Notes under the pieces: model-generated
Told to the model about the DNA's origin: nothing
The model's database searches: none
Seen by the model: the letters and a program-made list of their open reading frames with translations, nothing else
In this document: positions 42,384 to 53,878 of the stretch, one piece after another
Position numbering within the stretch: position 1 is the stretch's first letter
How the letters are laid out: each line of letters starts with the position of its first letter
Translations under genes and position numbers: made by a program
Source of the DNA: Hibiscus mutabilis
Taxonomy: Eukaryota; Streptophyta; Magnoliopsida; Malvales; Malvaceae
Length of the DNA: 64,000 nucleotides
Assembly: GCA_019671005.1 (NCBI GenBank)
Contig: CM033738.1
Span: forward strand, 15,526,202 to 15,590,201
Direction of reading: 5' to 3'

Positions 42384-44713
42384 ATGGCGACGCAGCTCCT
42401 GAGACGACGAGTGACTCAGATCCTTTCCCATGGTAGCCCTAACCCTATCTCGCATATCTCTTTAGCCAGACCTTTCTCTTCGGCCACCGATACCATCCGA
42501 ACCACTCTATTTCCCGGCGATGGCATCGGCCCCGAGATCGCCGAGTCCGGCAAACAGGTCCCCGCTCTCTCTCCATTTTTTTAGTTTTTTTTTTTCTAAA
42601 TATCCATTGTATCGAATTGTCGCTTGTAAAGTCTTGATTTTTCTATTTTTTGTTTTATTTATTTTTTGTATTTGCATCCATGAATTGACTCCTCAGTGTT
42701 AAAAAAAATAAAATTTGCTTTGGGAAGTTTTTGATTTTGGCACAACTGTCAATAACTAGATGTTTCTAATTTTAATAAGCTGATCTGTAGAATAAAGATA
42801 TATAAATGTTTGTATAAGGAAAAGTCGTTACCGAGACCTGTTTTTTTATTTACTTTCAGTGAAATTTTGGTGGAAACTGAATAATTTTATTTGATTTAGG
42901 TTTTTAGAAGTGCTGAAGTGCCAATTGAATGGGAAGAACATTATGTTGGAGACCAGGTTGATCCAAGAACTCAAAGTTTTCTAACTTGGGAAAGTCTAGA
43001 ATCGGTAAGAAGGAATCGGGTAGGCTTGAAAGGTCCAATAGCTACTCCTATTGGTAAAGGTCATCGGTCTTTGAACCTTACTCTAAGGAAAGAACTTAAT
43101 CTGTATGCCAATGTCGGGCCGTGTTATAGTCTCCCGGGTTATAAGACTCGGTACGATGATGTAAATCTTATCACTATTCGTGAAAATACTGAAGGGGGGA
43201 GTACAGTGGACTTGAGCATCAAGTAAGTTTGTTTTTCTAATTTATGTGCAGTTTGATAAATGGGGTATTCTCTATAAATATGACTTTATTCTTTTTCTTT
43301 TGATCTAGGTGGTGAGAGGTGCGGTTGAAAGTCTCAAGATTATTACTCGTCAGGCAAGCTTAAGGGTGGCTGAATATGCATTTCATTATGCTAAGACCCA
43401 TGGAAGAGAGAGAGTATCTGCTATTCATAAAGCCAATATTATGCAGAAAACAGACGGTTTTTTTCTTAAGGTCTTTCTATTCAAATGCCTAATTTAACAG
43501 TTCATTAATTTTCTCGAGCACCGATTATTAAGTTTGGTTTACTTGTCTTTTTCCAGTGTTGTCGTGAAGTTGCTGAGAAATACCCTGAGATAACGAGGAA
43601 GTAGTCATTGACAACTGCTGTATGATGGTATGATAAATTTCCTCCTGTAAACATTATAATGCTTTCTTTTTCTCACTGGTGACTGGAGGCTGAGAGAACA
43701 GATTTTGAATAAGCTACTGTCGGCGCTACCTTTCTGCCTGTATTACTTTTGACAAATGACAAAATGGAGTGCATTTCATCTTTTACTGAAGTTAAAACCG
43801 ATATCCAACTAATTTTTTTTTTTTTTGTCACTTGCAGCTTGTGAAGAATCCAGCTCTTTTTGATGTATTGGTGATGCCTAACCTATATGGTGACATTATC
43901 AGTGACCTTTGTGCTGAATTGATTGGGGGCTTGGGCTTAACACCAAGGTAACTACCTCTACCTAATGATCATAGGGCATATACATCTCGACGGTTTTACA
44001 GCATATACTCTTTGCACAGTTGCAATATTGGTGAGGGAGGAATAGCACTTGCTGAAGCTGTTCATGGTTCGGCACCTGATATCGCTGGAAAGGTTAGTCT
44101 TCAAATTTTTCTTAGAACTTATAATTGAGTGTCATTTTTCATACACAAGGGGCCGTTGTGAAAAATAAAGTACGATGGCATGTTTAGAGATTGTTACTAT
44201 ACTGCTGTAGTGGGTACAAAGAAAATCTTAATAGTTGAGAGTTGAACTGTATTCTTGAGATAGATCATTAAGGTATGTCAAGGTCTGTGAAGGTGGAACT
44301 GTATGCACGTTATGCTAGTTGTTAAGCTTCATGGCGTGTTTGATTATTAGAGCTTATAGATTGTGGTCAAGTGTTGAGGCATTTATGTTAGTTTGGAGTA
44401 GAGAAAAAAAGAGCCCAACGTATTATGTTTGCCCGTTATGATCCTTTCTTTTATTTATTTCATTGTACAATTTGGCTTCCCACGGCACCAGCTAATTATT
44501 TGTATTTTTGACTTTATTTAGAATATGGCAAATCCGACTGCTTTACTATTGAATTCGGTGTCAATGTTGCGCCACTTGAATCTCCATGACTAGGCTGATA
44601 GGGTTCAGGATGCCATTCTCAACACAATCGCTGAGGGTAAATACCGAACTGCAGACCTTGGTGGCACATCAACAACAACTGATTTTACTAAGGCCATTTG
44701 CGATCACCTTTGA
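42384..44713 (+). pseudogene. NAD-dependent isocitrate dehydrogenase catalytic subunit (IDH5/6 type), unprocessed pseudogene
   Basis: Seven exons: 42384-42557, 42900-43222, 43309-43470, 43557-43627, 43838-43947, 44020-44092, 44522-44713, all with GT-AG borders. Exon 1 has a mitochondrial-type N-terminus (MATQLLRRRVTQIL...SLARPFSSAT) then LFPGDGIGPEIAES. Exon 2 has YVGDQVDPRTQSFLTWESLE and LNLTLRKELNLYANVGPCYS. The family converts isocitrate to 2-oxoglutarate in mitochondria. Three lesions: two extra G in a G6 run at about 43192-43199 (after RENTEG), a 4-bp deletion in exon 4 (after KYPEIT), and TAG 44589-44591 in exon 7 (LNLHD-stop-ADRVQ). Also Gly replaces the family Arg in ANVGPC. Introns show duplication, not retroposition. 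Confidence 0.9.
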
Positions 44714-45069
44714 AGTTTGTTTCTTTGAAGCATTTCTAGTTTTGCATTGGATTTCTTTGCAATTTCTTTGTTATGTTCCCCCCTCAGCTTAAATGCTTCT
44801 CTTAGTAAGAGGAATAAAATCATAGCCACGTTTATGGCTATGGAGCTCATCTTATTAACTCCCCATCTTCAGCCATGGAAAACACATGGCATTATTTAAA
44901 TTCGTTAAACATAGTTCAATCTTGTTACTTGTATTTTGGCGTATGGCCATTTAGTATTGAGCTCGGACCTGTTCTACGTATGTCATATTTTAAAATGACA
45001 ATATGAACCGATCAGTTTATATCTCGGACTTTATATTTCTGGACTTCAACTATATAATATATGGGATGA
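44714..45069. other. Downstream flank of the isocitrate dehydrogenase pseudogene
   Basis: T-rich 3' region with aataaaat at 44813-44820, a plausible old polyadenylation signal about 100 bp after the stop. No other gene seen. Confidence 0.4.
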
Positions 45070-45275
45070 GATCTAGTTACACGATGTAAAACTCAATTAG
45101 TTTTACACTAATCCATGACCATTAGATGAGTGAAATAAATGAATGAGATTAGAAGTAGGATATGTGAAGATTATTACTTGGAAAAAAATGTGGTAATCTC
45201 ATTTATTCATTTCACTCATCTAATGGTCATGGATTAGTGTAAAACTAGTTGAGTTTTATATAGTATAAGTGGATC
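45070..45275. mobile_element. Foldback MITE, near-perfect hairpin
   Basis: Left arm from gatctagttacac through ttttacactaatccatgacc and attagatgagtgaaat. The right arm is the inverted copy ending agtggatc at 45275. Arms are about 80 bp with few mismatches, leaving a loop of about 45 bp. The RNA would fold into a long hairpin. Confidence 0.75.
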
Positions 45276-45309
45276 TTAATATGTGTGGGCCTGTGGGGTG
45301 CGGGGTTAG

Positions 45310-45499
45310 GATCCATTTACATTGTGTAAAATTTAATTATTTTTATATTTTTTACTGTTGGATGAGAGTAATAAATGACTAAGATTATTTTTTTCTGTAT
45401 AATCTTTATATTTTTACTGTTAATTTTAATTATTCATTTACTTTCATCTAATGATTCAAAAAAATATAAAACTTTTAAATTTTACATCGCGTAATAATC
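45310..45499. mobile_element. Second, more decayed foldback MITE of the same type
   Basis: Starts gatccatttacattgtgtaa and ends ttttacatcgcgtaataatc, again inverted (tgtaaaattt at both arms, ggatgagagtaataaatga against tcatttactttcatctaatg). Lies only 35 bp from the first copy. Confidence 0.6.
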
Positions 45500-45839
45500 T
45501 TCTCTCTTATATATTCCAATTTTTATAGATCTTCCTACTATTGATATGCAACTATTGTCATATATGGAATTATTTATGCCGTTCAAATCAAAGTTATTGA
45601 TACTATTAGGTGGGATTTTGTAGAAGATCAAACGTTCCTGTCACCATTGTCGGTACAAACCCCAAAATAACATCATTAAGGCATATATTCCTCAAAATAG
45701 CATCTGAAATTTTATATTTTCTAAGATAGCATCCAATATGCAGGGCTAGATCTATTTTCTTTTAAATCTCCTATTAAATGTTAATCAGATGGTTAACTTA
45801 ATCGTAATCCGAATTTGTCGCGCTTGCATGTTGAATTTT
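45500..45839. other. Sequence before the MULE, no gene seen
   Basis: Contains repeated words ccccaaaataacatcatt and caaaatagcatctgaaa that may belong to the outer end of the MULE. No coding frame. Confidence 0.3.
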
Positions 45840-46121
45840 ATGTGGGTAACGATGGGTTGTAACGACATGTAACCGGTCATAACGATGCAATTTAAAACTA
45901 TGAAACTCGTCGTGTATGCGCGGTGAGTTTTAATAAAAAAATAATTTAATTTAATTTAATTTAAAATTAAATTTGTAAAGAATTTACTCTTTTAACTAAA
46001 TTTAATAATTGTATTTAAATTTACCCCCTTTGTTGAAGTAATTCTATTTAAATCCACTAATAGTTTAAAATTTTTGTTTTATAATTAAAAAAAGAAATAG
46101 TAATTATATTTAAATTTAATT

Positions 46122-46213
46122 CCTCTCTCCGTCCCACGAAAATGTAAACAATTAAATTTAAAATTTTTAAATAATTAATTTAAATATTGTGAACAATTAA
46201 ATTTAGGGAGTAG
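46122..46213. mobile_element. Possible small Stowaway-like MITE
   Basis: Starts cctctctccgtccca and ends tagggagtag, similar to the common plant MITE end CTCCCTCCGTCCC. Arms share aacaattaaattta in inverted arrangement. Short (about 92 bp), so confidence is low. Confidence 0.35.
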
Positions 46214-46343
46214 TGAATAGTTAAAGTGAAGTTTCATACTAAGATTTTTATTAAAAAACGCATGGGTACGTATTATACAAAAAAACAACAAATTGAGGGG
46301 TGCAAAAAAAAATAGATTTCAGGGGAAAAAATGACCCTTTCGG

Positions 46344-48613
46344 CGATTAAATGATTGTAGCAGAGATGGACAGTTTGGCATTCTGTGACCCGAGAGTCTA
46401 CAATGTCCGCAAAGTTTAGGTTGTCCGATAGGCTCTTGTTGAGGTATGTCCATAGTATTATGAATCATTGTATATTTTAGACGTCATGCTTTTTTGCTTC
46501 GCAAACTAGGGCCAGGTAAAATTATGGGCCATGTTTGCTCAATATTCCATTATGTTTCGCGGTCGATTGGTGGTAATTTCATTTCGTAGACCTTGAATAC
46601 TGAATGAAGCAAGTATATATGATCCACGAATTGCTTGTAATCGCGTCTAACAACGGAGCATGTTGCGATGAAATACTCGTATGGAGTCTTGATAGCTTGA
46701 AAGTATCCACAATCGTATCACTTATCTTCAAGATTCACCATGTATGAGGTTGGATCAGAACCATGAAGAGGTCATGGAATATTAGAGACACGAAAAACGT
46801 TGTCCAAATGTGACATAGGCAATACATACAACCTGTTGGATTTCACAATTTTATCCTAAATATCTTTTTTATCTTCGGGTGAAATTTGTGGCCATGTTCC
46901 TACAGAACGACAGCTTCTTCCCCTAAAGTTGTGCACATATTGGCCAAACAAAAATACGTAGCTTTCACGATGGCTGTCACTAGTAAATTTCGAATCCCCT
47001 TCAAGGAAGAATTGATTGCCTGGGTCAAGTTAGTTGTTATATGGTCATATCTAAAACCGCCATCGAATGTTTTGGTTCATTTTTCCTTAGGAATATTTGC
47101 AATGTAGTTGTAACCCTAAAAATTTCTTCCCCTCAGTTCTTGTAGCATTTGTTAAGATTTATGTTCTACTAGTTTGTAACCTAAGACAAGACAGAGTGTA
47201 CAAATGAGTTATAAGGAAATAATTCAATTTATAGAAAGGGTAGTGATATATACAACAAAATTAATATGTACCCATTCGTAGAACAAGCTTGCGTTCATCG
47301 TCTTTCTTATGTGTGGCATGGCAGTTTGATGCAATATGGCGTATGAAGAAACGATGTTCAATTTGTGGAGATTCAAATCGACTGCCAAAGATTGGATCGC
47401 TAATATTATCCCACCACCTCTGAGATCAATCATACTCGATCATTTTTATAAATAATGGCATAACTTTTGAGGAAAAATATGCATGATTCAGTATATTCTC
47501 TCCGCACAAGTGCGAATGCAATTGGTATTGTTTTGCTATTGCCATCTTGAACAACTGCTAGCAGCTAAACTTGCTTGTATCTTCTATACAAGAATGTGCT
47601 ATCGATCTACACGATAGACTTGTAATTTTTGTATGCATGAATGCACTAGGGAAATGTCCAGAACAATCAATGTAATTGGCGAACATCAAGAACTACACGA
47701 TCGTTCTTGTAGTATGGTTGAGTTTCCAGATCTGTTATTGTTTCGCGATTGTATTTTTTTATGATATTTATTCAACCTAAGAGGTCGTTGTAAGAAGCGT
47801 CCCATTTCCCATGCAATTTCATTATTCTTTGTTTTTGGCCCTCCACTTCTTTTTGTATGAGGGGTGTATTCATATAGTGTTGTTACATGCGCAATCAACG
47901 CAAAAACAATAACTTTAGGGCTTGTTTGAACTATTGGTTGGACGCTTCCGGATATGTTGTTTGAATCCAGATTTGGATGATCTTATCTTTAACCGATGGT
48001 GCAATAAGTATGCAATCCAATGTAGATCATAATCTCTCAGATGTTGTCTTTCTTTTTTTCTTTGAGACACACACCTTCCAATTGCATCATTGTTTTCCTT
48101 TTTAGTACATTCACAGATGCATTTCTCTAATGGTCCTCTCATCACCTTAAAATGCACACAATTATATATGTTTTAGTTTTTAATAGCCGTTTTTGCTTGG
48201 TCGATTGTTCTGAACTGCATCCTGTGAAACAGCTCATCATTATTGATGCTTGAGTAAGAACTGCCAAATCTAAAGGAAGGCAACTCAGGGAAATCTGGCC
48301 CGTCCATTGCCGTCATGCCGATGTTCTACATGTATGATAGAGGCTCATAAGGTGTGTGAACACTAGTGCTTGCAATATGTCCCATTTGATTTTTAGTAAA
48401 GTTTATACAAACCTTATCATCATCATTATCAGTATCACTTTCAGAGTCGATATTGGCATGATCATCTTTGGGTTCCACGAATAACCTAACCTCACAACCA
48501 TTGAGTCCGAGCTCTTGAATCAGTTTTTCTAGGGATGGGTACCCTTCATCAGCACCCATAAATGTAGGAGCATGTGAAGAAGTTGTAGCAGTAGCCCTAG
48601 GGAAAACATTATG
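46344..48613 (-). pseudogene. MuDR-type MULE transposase, broken
   Basis: Minus-strand reading gives the usual order. The N-terminal part (48600-47915) has an acidic DSESDTDNDDD stretch, PDFPELPSFRFGSSYSS and MRGPLEKCICECTKKE. The core (47640-47200) has YKSIV then DSTFLYRRYK, LAVVQDGNSKTIPIAFALVR and LISE in place of LISD. Next comes FDGGFRYDHITTNLTQAINS and SLKGIRNLL (about 47060-46950). A SWIM-like zinc motif CGYFQAIKTPYEYFIATCS is at about 46715-46658, and a CCHC knuckle CGHCRLSGHRMPNC at about 46415-46371. Such a protein cuts and moves MULEs. Many stops, the changed catalytic Asp and the gypsy insertion at 48613 make it dead. Confidence 0.82.
48609..48613. repeat. Target site duplication TTATG (left)
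   Basis: TTATG directly before the LTR at 48614; repeated at 55996-56000 after the other LTR. Confidence 0.85.
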
Positions 48614-50856
48614 TGTAATACTCTCGACCCATATGTCACATTTGGGCCTCAAGCCCAAACCAAAACCATAAAATTTTGCAACTAGATTTAGCCCAAACAT
48701 ATTTATTTCATAAAATCCAATAAGTTCAAATATTTCAAAATAGAATAATAGTTAAAACGTTACATGATGAGCTCTATTTAGAAATGCATAGTTAAAAATC
48801 TTCGATAGTCAAGTTAAAATCCAAAATATGATTTACAATACAATCATAGGGTTCCTTTAAATACATTACCCAATAATCTAAGTATTGTACTCAGACAATA
48901 AGTCGATGTTGAGGTCTTACCCTGATGGTGCTTCAACGATGCACGTTAACCTACTAACCTACAAACGAAAACAAAAATTATGAACGCTGAGCTAACAAAG
49001 CTTAGTGGATACACTTCCACTCAACCATGCTTCATGTAGATCATAAATAAGAGCATGTAGCTAAAGAATGATACATGACAATATAATACATATGGCGCTA
49101 CCTCTAGCCGCCTAAACACATAGAAAACAAATGGTGCAATAATCTCACACAACGCATATGCATTGTACCAACAAATTTAGAGTGAGGCCTGGTGTCACAC
49201 AGCCTAGGAAACATATACTAAGAGTGAGGCTCAATGTCTACAGCCTCAGGAACGTACACTCATACTCAGAATCTCTCATTGAGTATCATTAGATAGGGCC
49301 CAACATTACACAACCTCGAGAACGTACACCTAAAAGATCACCTCTTGCTGTTACAACACTCTCACTAGGTATCCAGACCCCACCAATCAAAGTGACTCAA
49401 TCAAACAAGTACCCTTACTTGGCACGTAACAAAACCTGACCCACCAAGGATCACTTGGTTACTATTTCAAACAAGTCACCCAACATTTACCAAGTTATTA
49501 CTCGTTACGCTTGTATATGAGGTTAAATTCTTGGTTTCTCAGTTTTACTACTCATTTTACCATATTAGAGCCCATTGGGCCTTAGTCTTCGAATTATAGG
49601 TCTCTCAAACTCAAAATGTATTTTTTGAACAGATTGTCCAAAGGGTATCGATACTTTCATACGCGTACTGATACATCCCTCAGGATATCGATACCCACAA
49701 AGTATACCGCTTTATATATACAAAGGTTTAACTAGCAGCACGTACCGATACATGGGGACGTGTACCGATACCCCAGTTGTACCAATACACTCTCAAGTGT
49801 ATCAATACCCATTTTTGCTACTAGAATTTAGATAGAATAGTGGTACTGGTACCCCCATAAGCATATTGATATGCCCTTCAAACTCTGCTTGAGTTAGCCA
49901 TTAAAAAATAAAGGGTACTGATATCAGTCTATCCAGTATCGGTACACAAGCCCAAAATTTGAATTCTAAAGGTCGCAAACCACCCCCAACACCCCTAAGC
50001 CTTCACGGTAAAACCCCAAATCAAATATACAAGTTATGAAAGGCTGTTTAAGTGGTTTCCTATCAATTTTACACTATTTTAACACCAAATTCAGGTTTAG
50101 CCATTAATAGGGATCTCAAGCTCTCAACAACCAAAACATCAAACCAAGCAACAAGCAATCTTATTTTATGATTTCCAGGAAAACAAAGGAGTTAGTATTA
50201 TACTAACCTTGATCCTACATCAGAGAATAAAGCCCCTAGCCCAAGCTTCAAGCTTTCTTCTTCCATTGATCCTTGGAAGAGTTCCTAACCTCTTTCACTA
50301 CAAAAAAAATGTCGTAAATCGAATTACAACATTGTTGGAAACTTAAGATACAAAAAATAAAGAATTCTACAACAAGAAATGGAGTTGATCCCAAAATCCT
50401 ATTCTTCCTCTACAACCCCCACCAAACACCTATTTTCCAACCTCCACCAAACTCAACCATTCTTACCTTGATGGATAGCTCCTTGAGTGGTGATTAACCT
50501 TCTCTCAATGACGAGTATGATATTCACACTTAAAATGACCAAGATTCAAGCTTTCTTATGGGTTAGGAGTTACAATTTGAGAATGAGGGAATGATGAAGA
50601 CAGAGGGACAAGGTGATTCCATTCCTCTTGTTTTTCTATAGAGGAATTAAAGGAACTCACATTTCCCTCTTCAAATAATTAGATAATTACTTATTTACCC
50701 TCTCATCATCCTCTTAACTCAACCCAACACTAAAACTCAAGCCCAACACCCTAATTACAAGCCCATTACGGCTTATAAAGCCCAAACATTTTGGCCAAAT
50801 GCAAAGCCCACACTTTGGGTTACACCAACCCAGATTCTAAAATTTGAGTCGTTACA
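48614..50856 (-). repeat. 3' LTR of gypsy element
   Basis: 2,243 bp. The minus strand starts TGTAACGACTCAAATTTTAG and ends GAGAGTATTACA. It has the ~50-bp gtgaggc tandem units (49186-49330) and GTATCGATAC palindromes (49643-49947). It matches the LTR at 53879-55995 along its length. Confidence 0.87.
49643..49947. repeat. GTATCGATAC palindrome cluster in 3' LTR
   Basis: Includes an exact GTATCGATAC at 49645-49654, gatatcgatacc, several accgatac words and ggtacc-type variants spaced roughly every 20-30 bp. Confidence 0.65.
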
Positions 50857-50875
50857 ACTCTCTACTCCTTAAAAA
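50857..50875 (-). other. Polypurine tract of gypsy element
   Basis: The minus strand reads aaggagtagagagt immediately before TGTAACGACT, the LTR start. Purine-rich as expected for a plus-strand primer. Confidence 0.55.
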
Positions 50876-50886
50876 AATTTTCATCC

Positions 50887-51574
50887 TCAAAATTTACCTT
50901 TGAGAAACAAATGCGAGTAAAGAAACTTCATATCTTTCTTGACTTTCCACTTAGTCTCCTCAATCTCGTGGTTTCTCCATAACATTTTCACAAGTGGTAT
51001 ACATTTATTATGCAATTTCTTGACTTTCTTGTCCAGAACTCTTATCGGTTCCTCTTTATAGGTCAAGTCGGTATTGATCTCGATCTTCTCAAAAGGAATA
51101 ATATAGAAAGGATCTAAATAGTAATATCTCAACATAAACACATATAACACATTATAGATACATTTCATCTCTGGAGGTAAGGCTAACTGGTAAGCCACAG
51201 GTCTAACCCTCTCAAGAATCTCATATAGGCGGATAAACCTCAGACTTAACTTGCCCTTCTGCCCAAAGCGGATCACTCTTTTCCATGGTGACACCTTGAG
51301 GAAAACCTTGTCACTAACATCATACTCAATGTGCTTTCGTTTTTGGTTCGCATAAGCTTTTTGATGATCAAAGGTCACTTACAATCTTTCTTTGATTATC
51401 TGAACCTTCTCATCAGTTTGTCTAATTAAATTTAACCCTACGATCCTTCTCTTATTGAGCTCGGTCCAGCACAAGGGCGTCCTACACTTACGCCTATATA
51501 AGGCCTCAAAATGAGCCATCTTGATGATTGAATAGAAACTATTGGTGTAGTCAAACTCAACAAGCGGTAGCTGC
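50887..51574 (-). pseudogene. Gypsy integrase C-terminal region, broken
   Basis: The minus strand from 51574 reads LPLVEFDYTNSFYSIIKMAH, FEALYRRKCRTPLCWTEL and LNLIRQTDEKVQIIKERL, then a stop. 51378-50887 continues VSDKVFLKVSPWKRVIRFGQ, KGKLSLRFIRLYEILERV, PVAYQLALPPEM, LDKKVKKLHNKCIPLVKML and WRNHEIEETKWKVKKDM. These are the closing blocks of Tekay/Del polyproteins, where the last part is a chromodomain-like tail. Everything upstream is lost at the junction with an LTR fragment at 51575. Confidence 0.87.
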
Positions 51575-52424
51575 TATAACACCCTCGACCCAGATATCAC
51601 ATTTGGGCCTCAAGCCTAAACCAAAATCATAAAATTTCTCTAACTGGGTTTAGCCCAACAAGATATTTCTCAAAAATATTTAAAGCCAACAATTGAAAAT
51701 ATAGGTAAATAAACAAAATAGTGCAAAAGAGATCTAATTTAAATTTAAAACATTTAATCATTCGATTTGATTAATATAATTTCAAAATAAGGATTACAAA
51801 CTCCATTACGTAAGGTCCTATGAATACACAACCCACTAAACACAAGTATCGTACTCTAGAAGTCACCACATCTTGGAAGCCCATACTGATAGTGCTCATT
51901 GATACCATGATCAACCTATGCACGAAAACAACGATTTCGAGCACTAAGCTTACAAAGCTCAGTGGTACACATCTACTCTACTATACTTCAAGCTAATCAT
52001 AAATATAAGTATGCAAGCTAGTACAAGCAATAAGAAGAGATAAATAAACACGTGGCGATAACAGCAATCGTCTAAACATGTACACTTAACAAAGTAACGC
52101 ATTATACATGGCACATAAGACCCAACCATACTCGGGATCCCACCAAATCATCTGAGCAAAACATATAATGTCATAACCACAAACTTAGAGTGAGGCTCGG
52201 TGTCATATATCCTCGAGAATATACACTCTCTCTAGGTAAGGCATGGTGTTACACAACCTCAGAAATGTACACTCATACTCGGCATCTCTCTTTGAATATC
52301 TTTGAATGGGGCTCGGTGTCACATAGCACCGGGAACGTACATTCAGCATCTCTAACCATGGTGTTGCAATACTCTTTCTCTGAGTATTCGAATCTCATCA
52401 ACCAAAGGTGACTCAATCACACAA
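51575..52424 (-). repeat. LTR fragment of a related gypsy, nested in pol
   Basis: Starts tataacaccctcgaccc and follows the LTR at 3014 closely (gtaaggtcctatgaatacac, acccactaaacacaagta) through the tandem gtgaggc units (52187-52345), then stops near actcaatcacaca at 52424. The missing part is the GC-rich and palindrome section. It is closer to the 3014 LTR than to the LTRs of the host element. Confidence 0.7.
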
Positions 52425-53330
52425 TTCATTTTGGGCAGTGTTATAGGCGCCTAAAACGACGCCGTTTTATACACGGCTTGAATAAGGATTTTTAACCAAA
52501 AAAATTTCATTCTTTCCTTGTTTCGAACAAAACTGACCCAGCCCCTTTTATATTTTCTCTGAAATAACCGAGAACCCAAACCCTAGGGGCTCAAGCTTCC
52601 CGCCGCGCCGCCGTCCTCGAAGTTGAAGGACTCCTCCGACGACCTAGGCTCGGGAGAATAACCGGCTCTCTACAGACTCGAGTCAGAAAACGCAGGTATT
52701 TTCCTTACCCTTTGGATATGTTTCGAATTGAAAAAAATATAAACAAAGAACAAACTGGAATAATTTAGATCTGAAGTTTTTTTATCAACTTTGAAACTTA
52801 CAAATTTTTTTATATGAAATTTCCCCTTTTTTCGAAAAAAAACCCTCTCTATCCTCTATTTTTTTAACTCTGACCGACCCCGTTTTCTTCTTTTTTCGAT
52901 TTTTTTATCAAAACCCCCTACATTTTCATTTCGGCTTCTTTTATAACCGATCTAAAAAACCATAACCACTCCACTATTTTAATCTTGCAGATCTGATGAT
53001 GGATGGCCGGATTCAAGCCGAATTTCATGGGGTTGTTTTAAGACAGGGCATGGTTGAAGGTATGGCTAAGTTAGGGTGTTGGCAGTGGGTGGTTAGGTTT
53101 TAGGTTTGTTTATATTTTTTTGGATTTTCTGGATTTTGTATAGATTTTAGGGATTGGGATTTTATTTGGGGTTTATTTTGGTTGCCGGTGAAGTGGTGGT
53201 CGGAGCGTGACTACGTGGGCAGTGGAGGGTATAAAGGTTAGGGTTAGGTTAATTAGGGTAAAGGGCATTTTGGTAATTTTAGATTTGGGTCGGGTTAGGT
53301 CATGGATCCGGGTCGGGTTCAGGTCAAAAC
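52425..53330 (+). other. Promoter-like segment of uncertain origin inside the gypsy element
   Basis: The plus strand has aaaacgacgccgtttt (52456-52471), a TATA-like ttttatattttc (52547), a GC-rich leader, a donor-like cag/gtattt at about 52694, and an acceptor-like cttgcag before atctgatgatgg at about 52990. The frame after it reads MMDGRIQAEFHGVVLRQGMV. The tail (53220-53330) is ggtcgggtt-rich. It could be a captured 5' end of a host gene or part of a Tat/Ogre LTR; the order resembles 36330-36440. Confidence 0.4.
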
Positions 53331-53735
53331 GGGTTATGAAACTTGTGTATTTTCTTTCAACAAGGAAATGACACATGTCAACTTGTTTTTGGGTTCCAAC
53401 CTCATTTATCTCAAGATCCAATGAGTGTTCCTCAACCACTGATCCACCTTCACCAGATTATCTTGCCCTAATCCAATAAAAATCGTTGCACCATGGTGTC
53501 ATACCCTCTCCACTGGTGCCTCACAAAGGGTAGTCGACGACCTAGGTATGGCCCTCACAATCCGGTAAAGGGCTTGATGCAAATAAAAGAAATAAGTAGC
53601 CTCGGCTACTCTCTCCTTCTGATATCTTCTTCGTACCAGGAACATAATCCTTATCGTAGCTCACTTCATGGGAGCCCTGACTCTTCTCATAATCTCGTGC
53701 TCTCCTTGGTATGATTACTTTTCTGCACAAGCAAA
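53331..53735 (-). pseudogene. Gypsy gag fragment
   Basis: The minus strand gives TPWCNDFYWIR and then DNLVKVDQWLRNTHWILR, stop, MRLEPKNKLTCVISLLKENT. This is the retrotransposon gag core in which WL...T.RI....L.P..K...A...L is typical. Upstream (53730-53542) a Ser/Gly-rich N-terminal part reads RKVIIPRRARDYEKSQGSHE. The protein breaks off near 53331 where foreign sequence begins. Confidence 0.65.
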
Positions 53736-53861
53736 CAAATAAGGTTACACCATCGAATACTCGTTTAAACAGGTAAGACTTCGACTAATGGGCAACGCAT
53801 TTGCTAGACACCTATAAAATACTCTAAACACCCTCAGGCTTCCTAGAACTGACTAAACCTA

Positions 53862-53874
53862 GACTGTGATACCA
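53862..53874 (-). other. Primer binding site of gypsy element, slightly decayed
   Basis: The minus strand reads TGGTATCACAGTC, four bases after the LTR end (53879), matching the start of the tRNA-Met site TGGTATCAGAGC. Confidence 0.65.
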
Positions 53875-53878
53875 TTGT

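Noticed and set aside
42384..44713. Functional isocitrate dehydrogenase gene
   Set aside because: Two frameshifts and an in-frame TAG within conserved exons, plus loss of a conserved Arg.
48326..48700. A single 124-residue minus-strand gene
   Set aside because: The frame crosses the gypsy LTR border at 48614; its N-terminal part is LTR sequence and the rest is MULE transposase.
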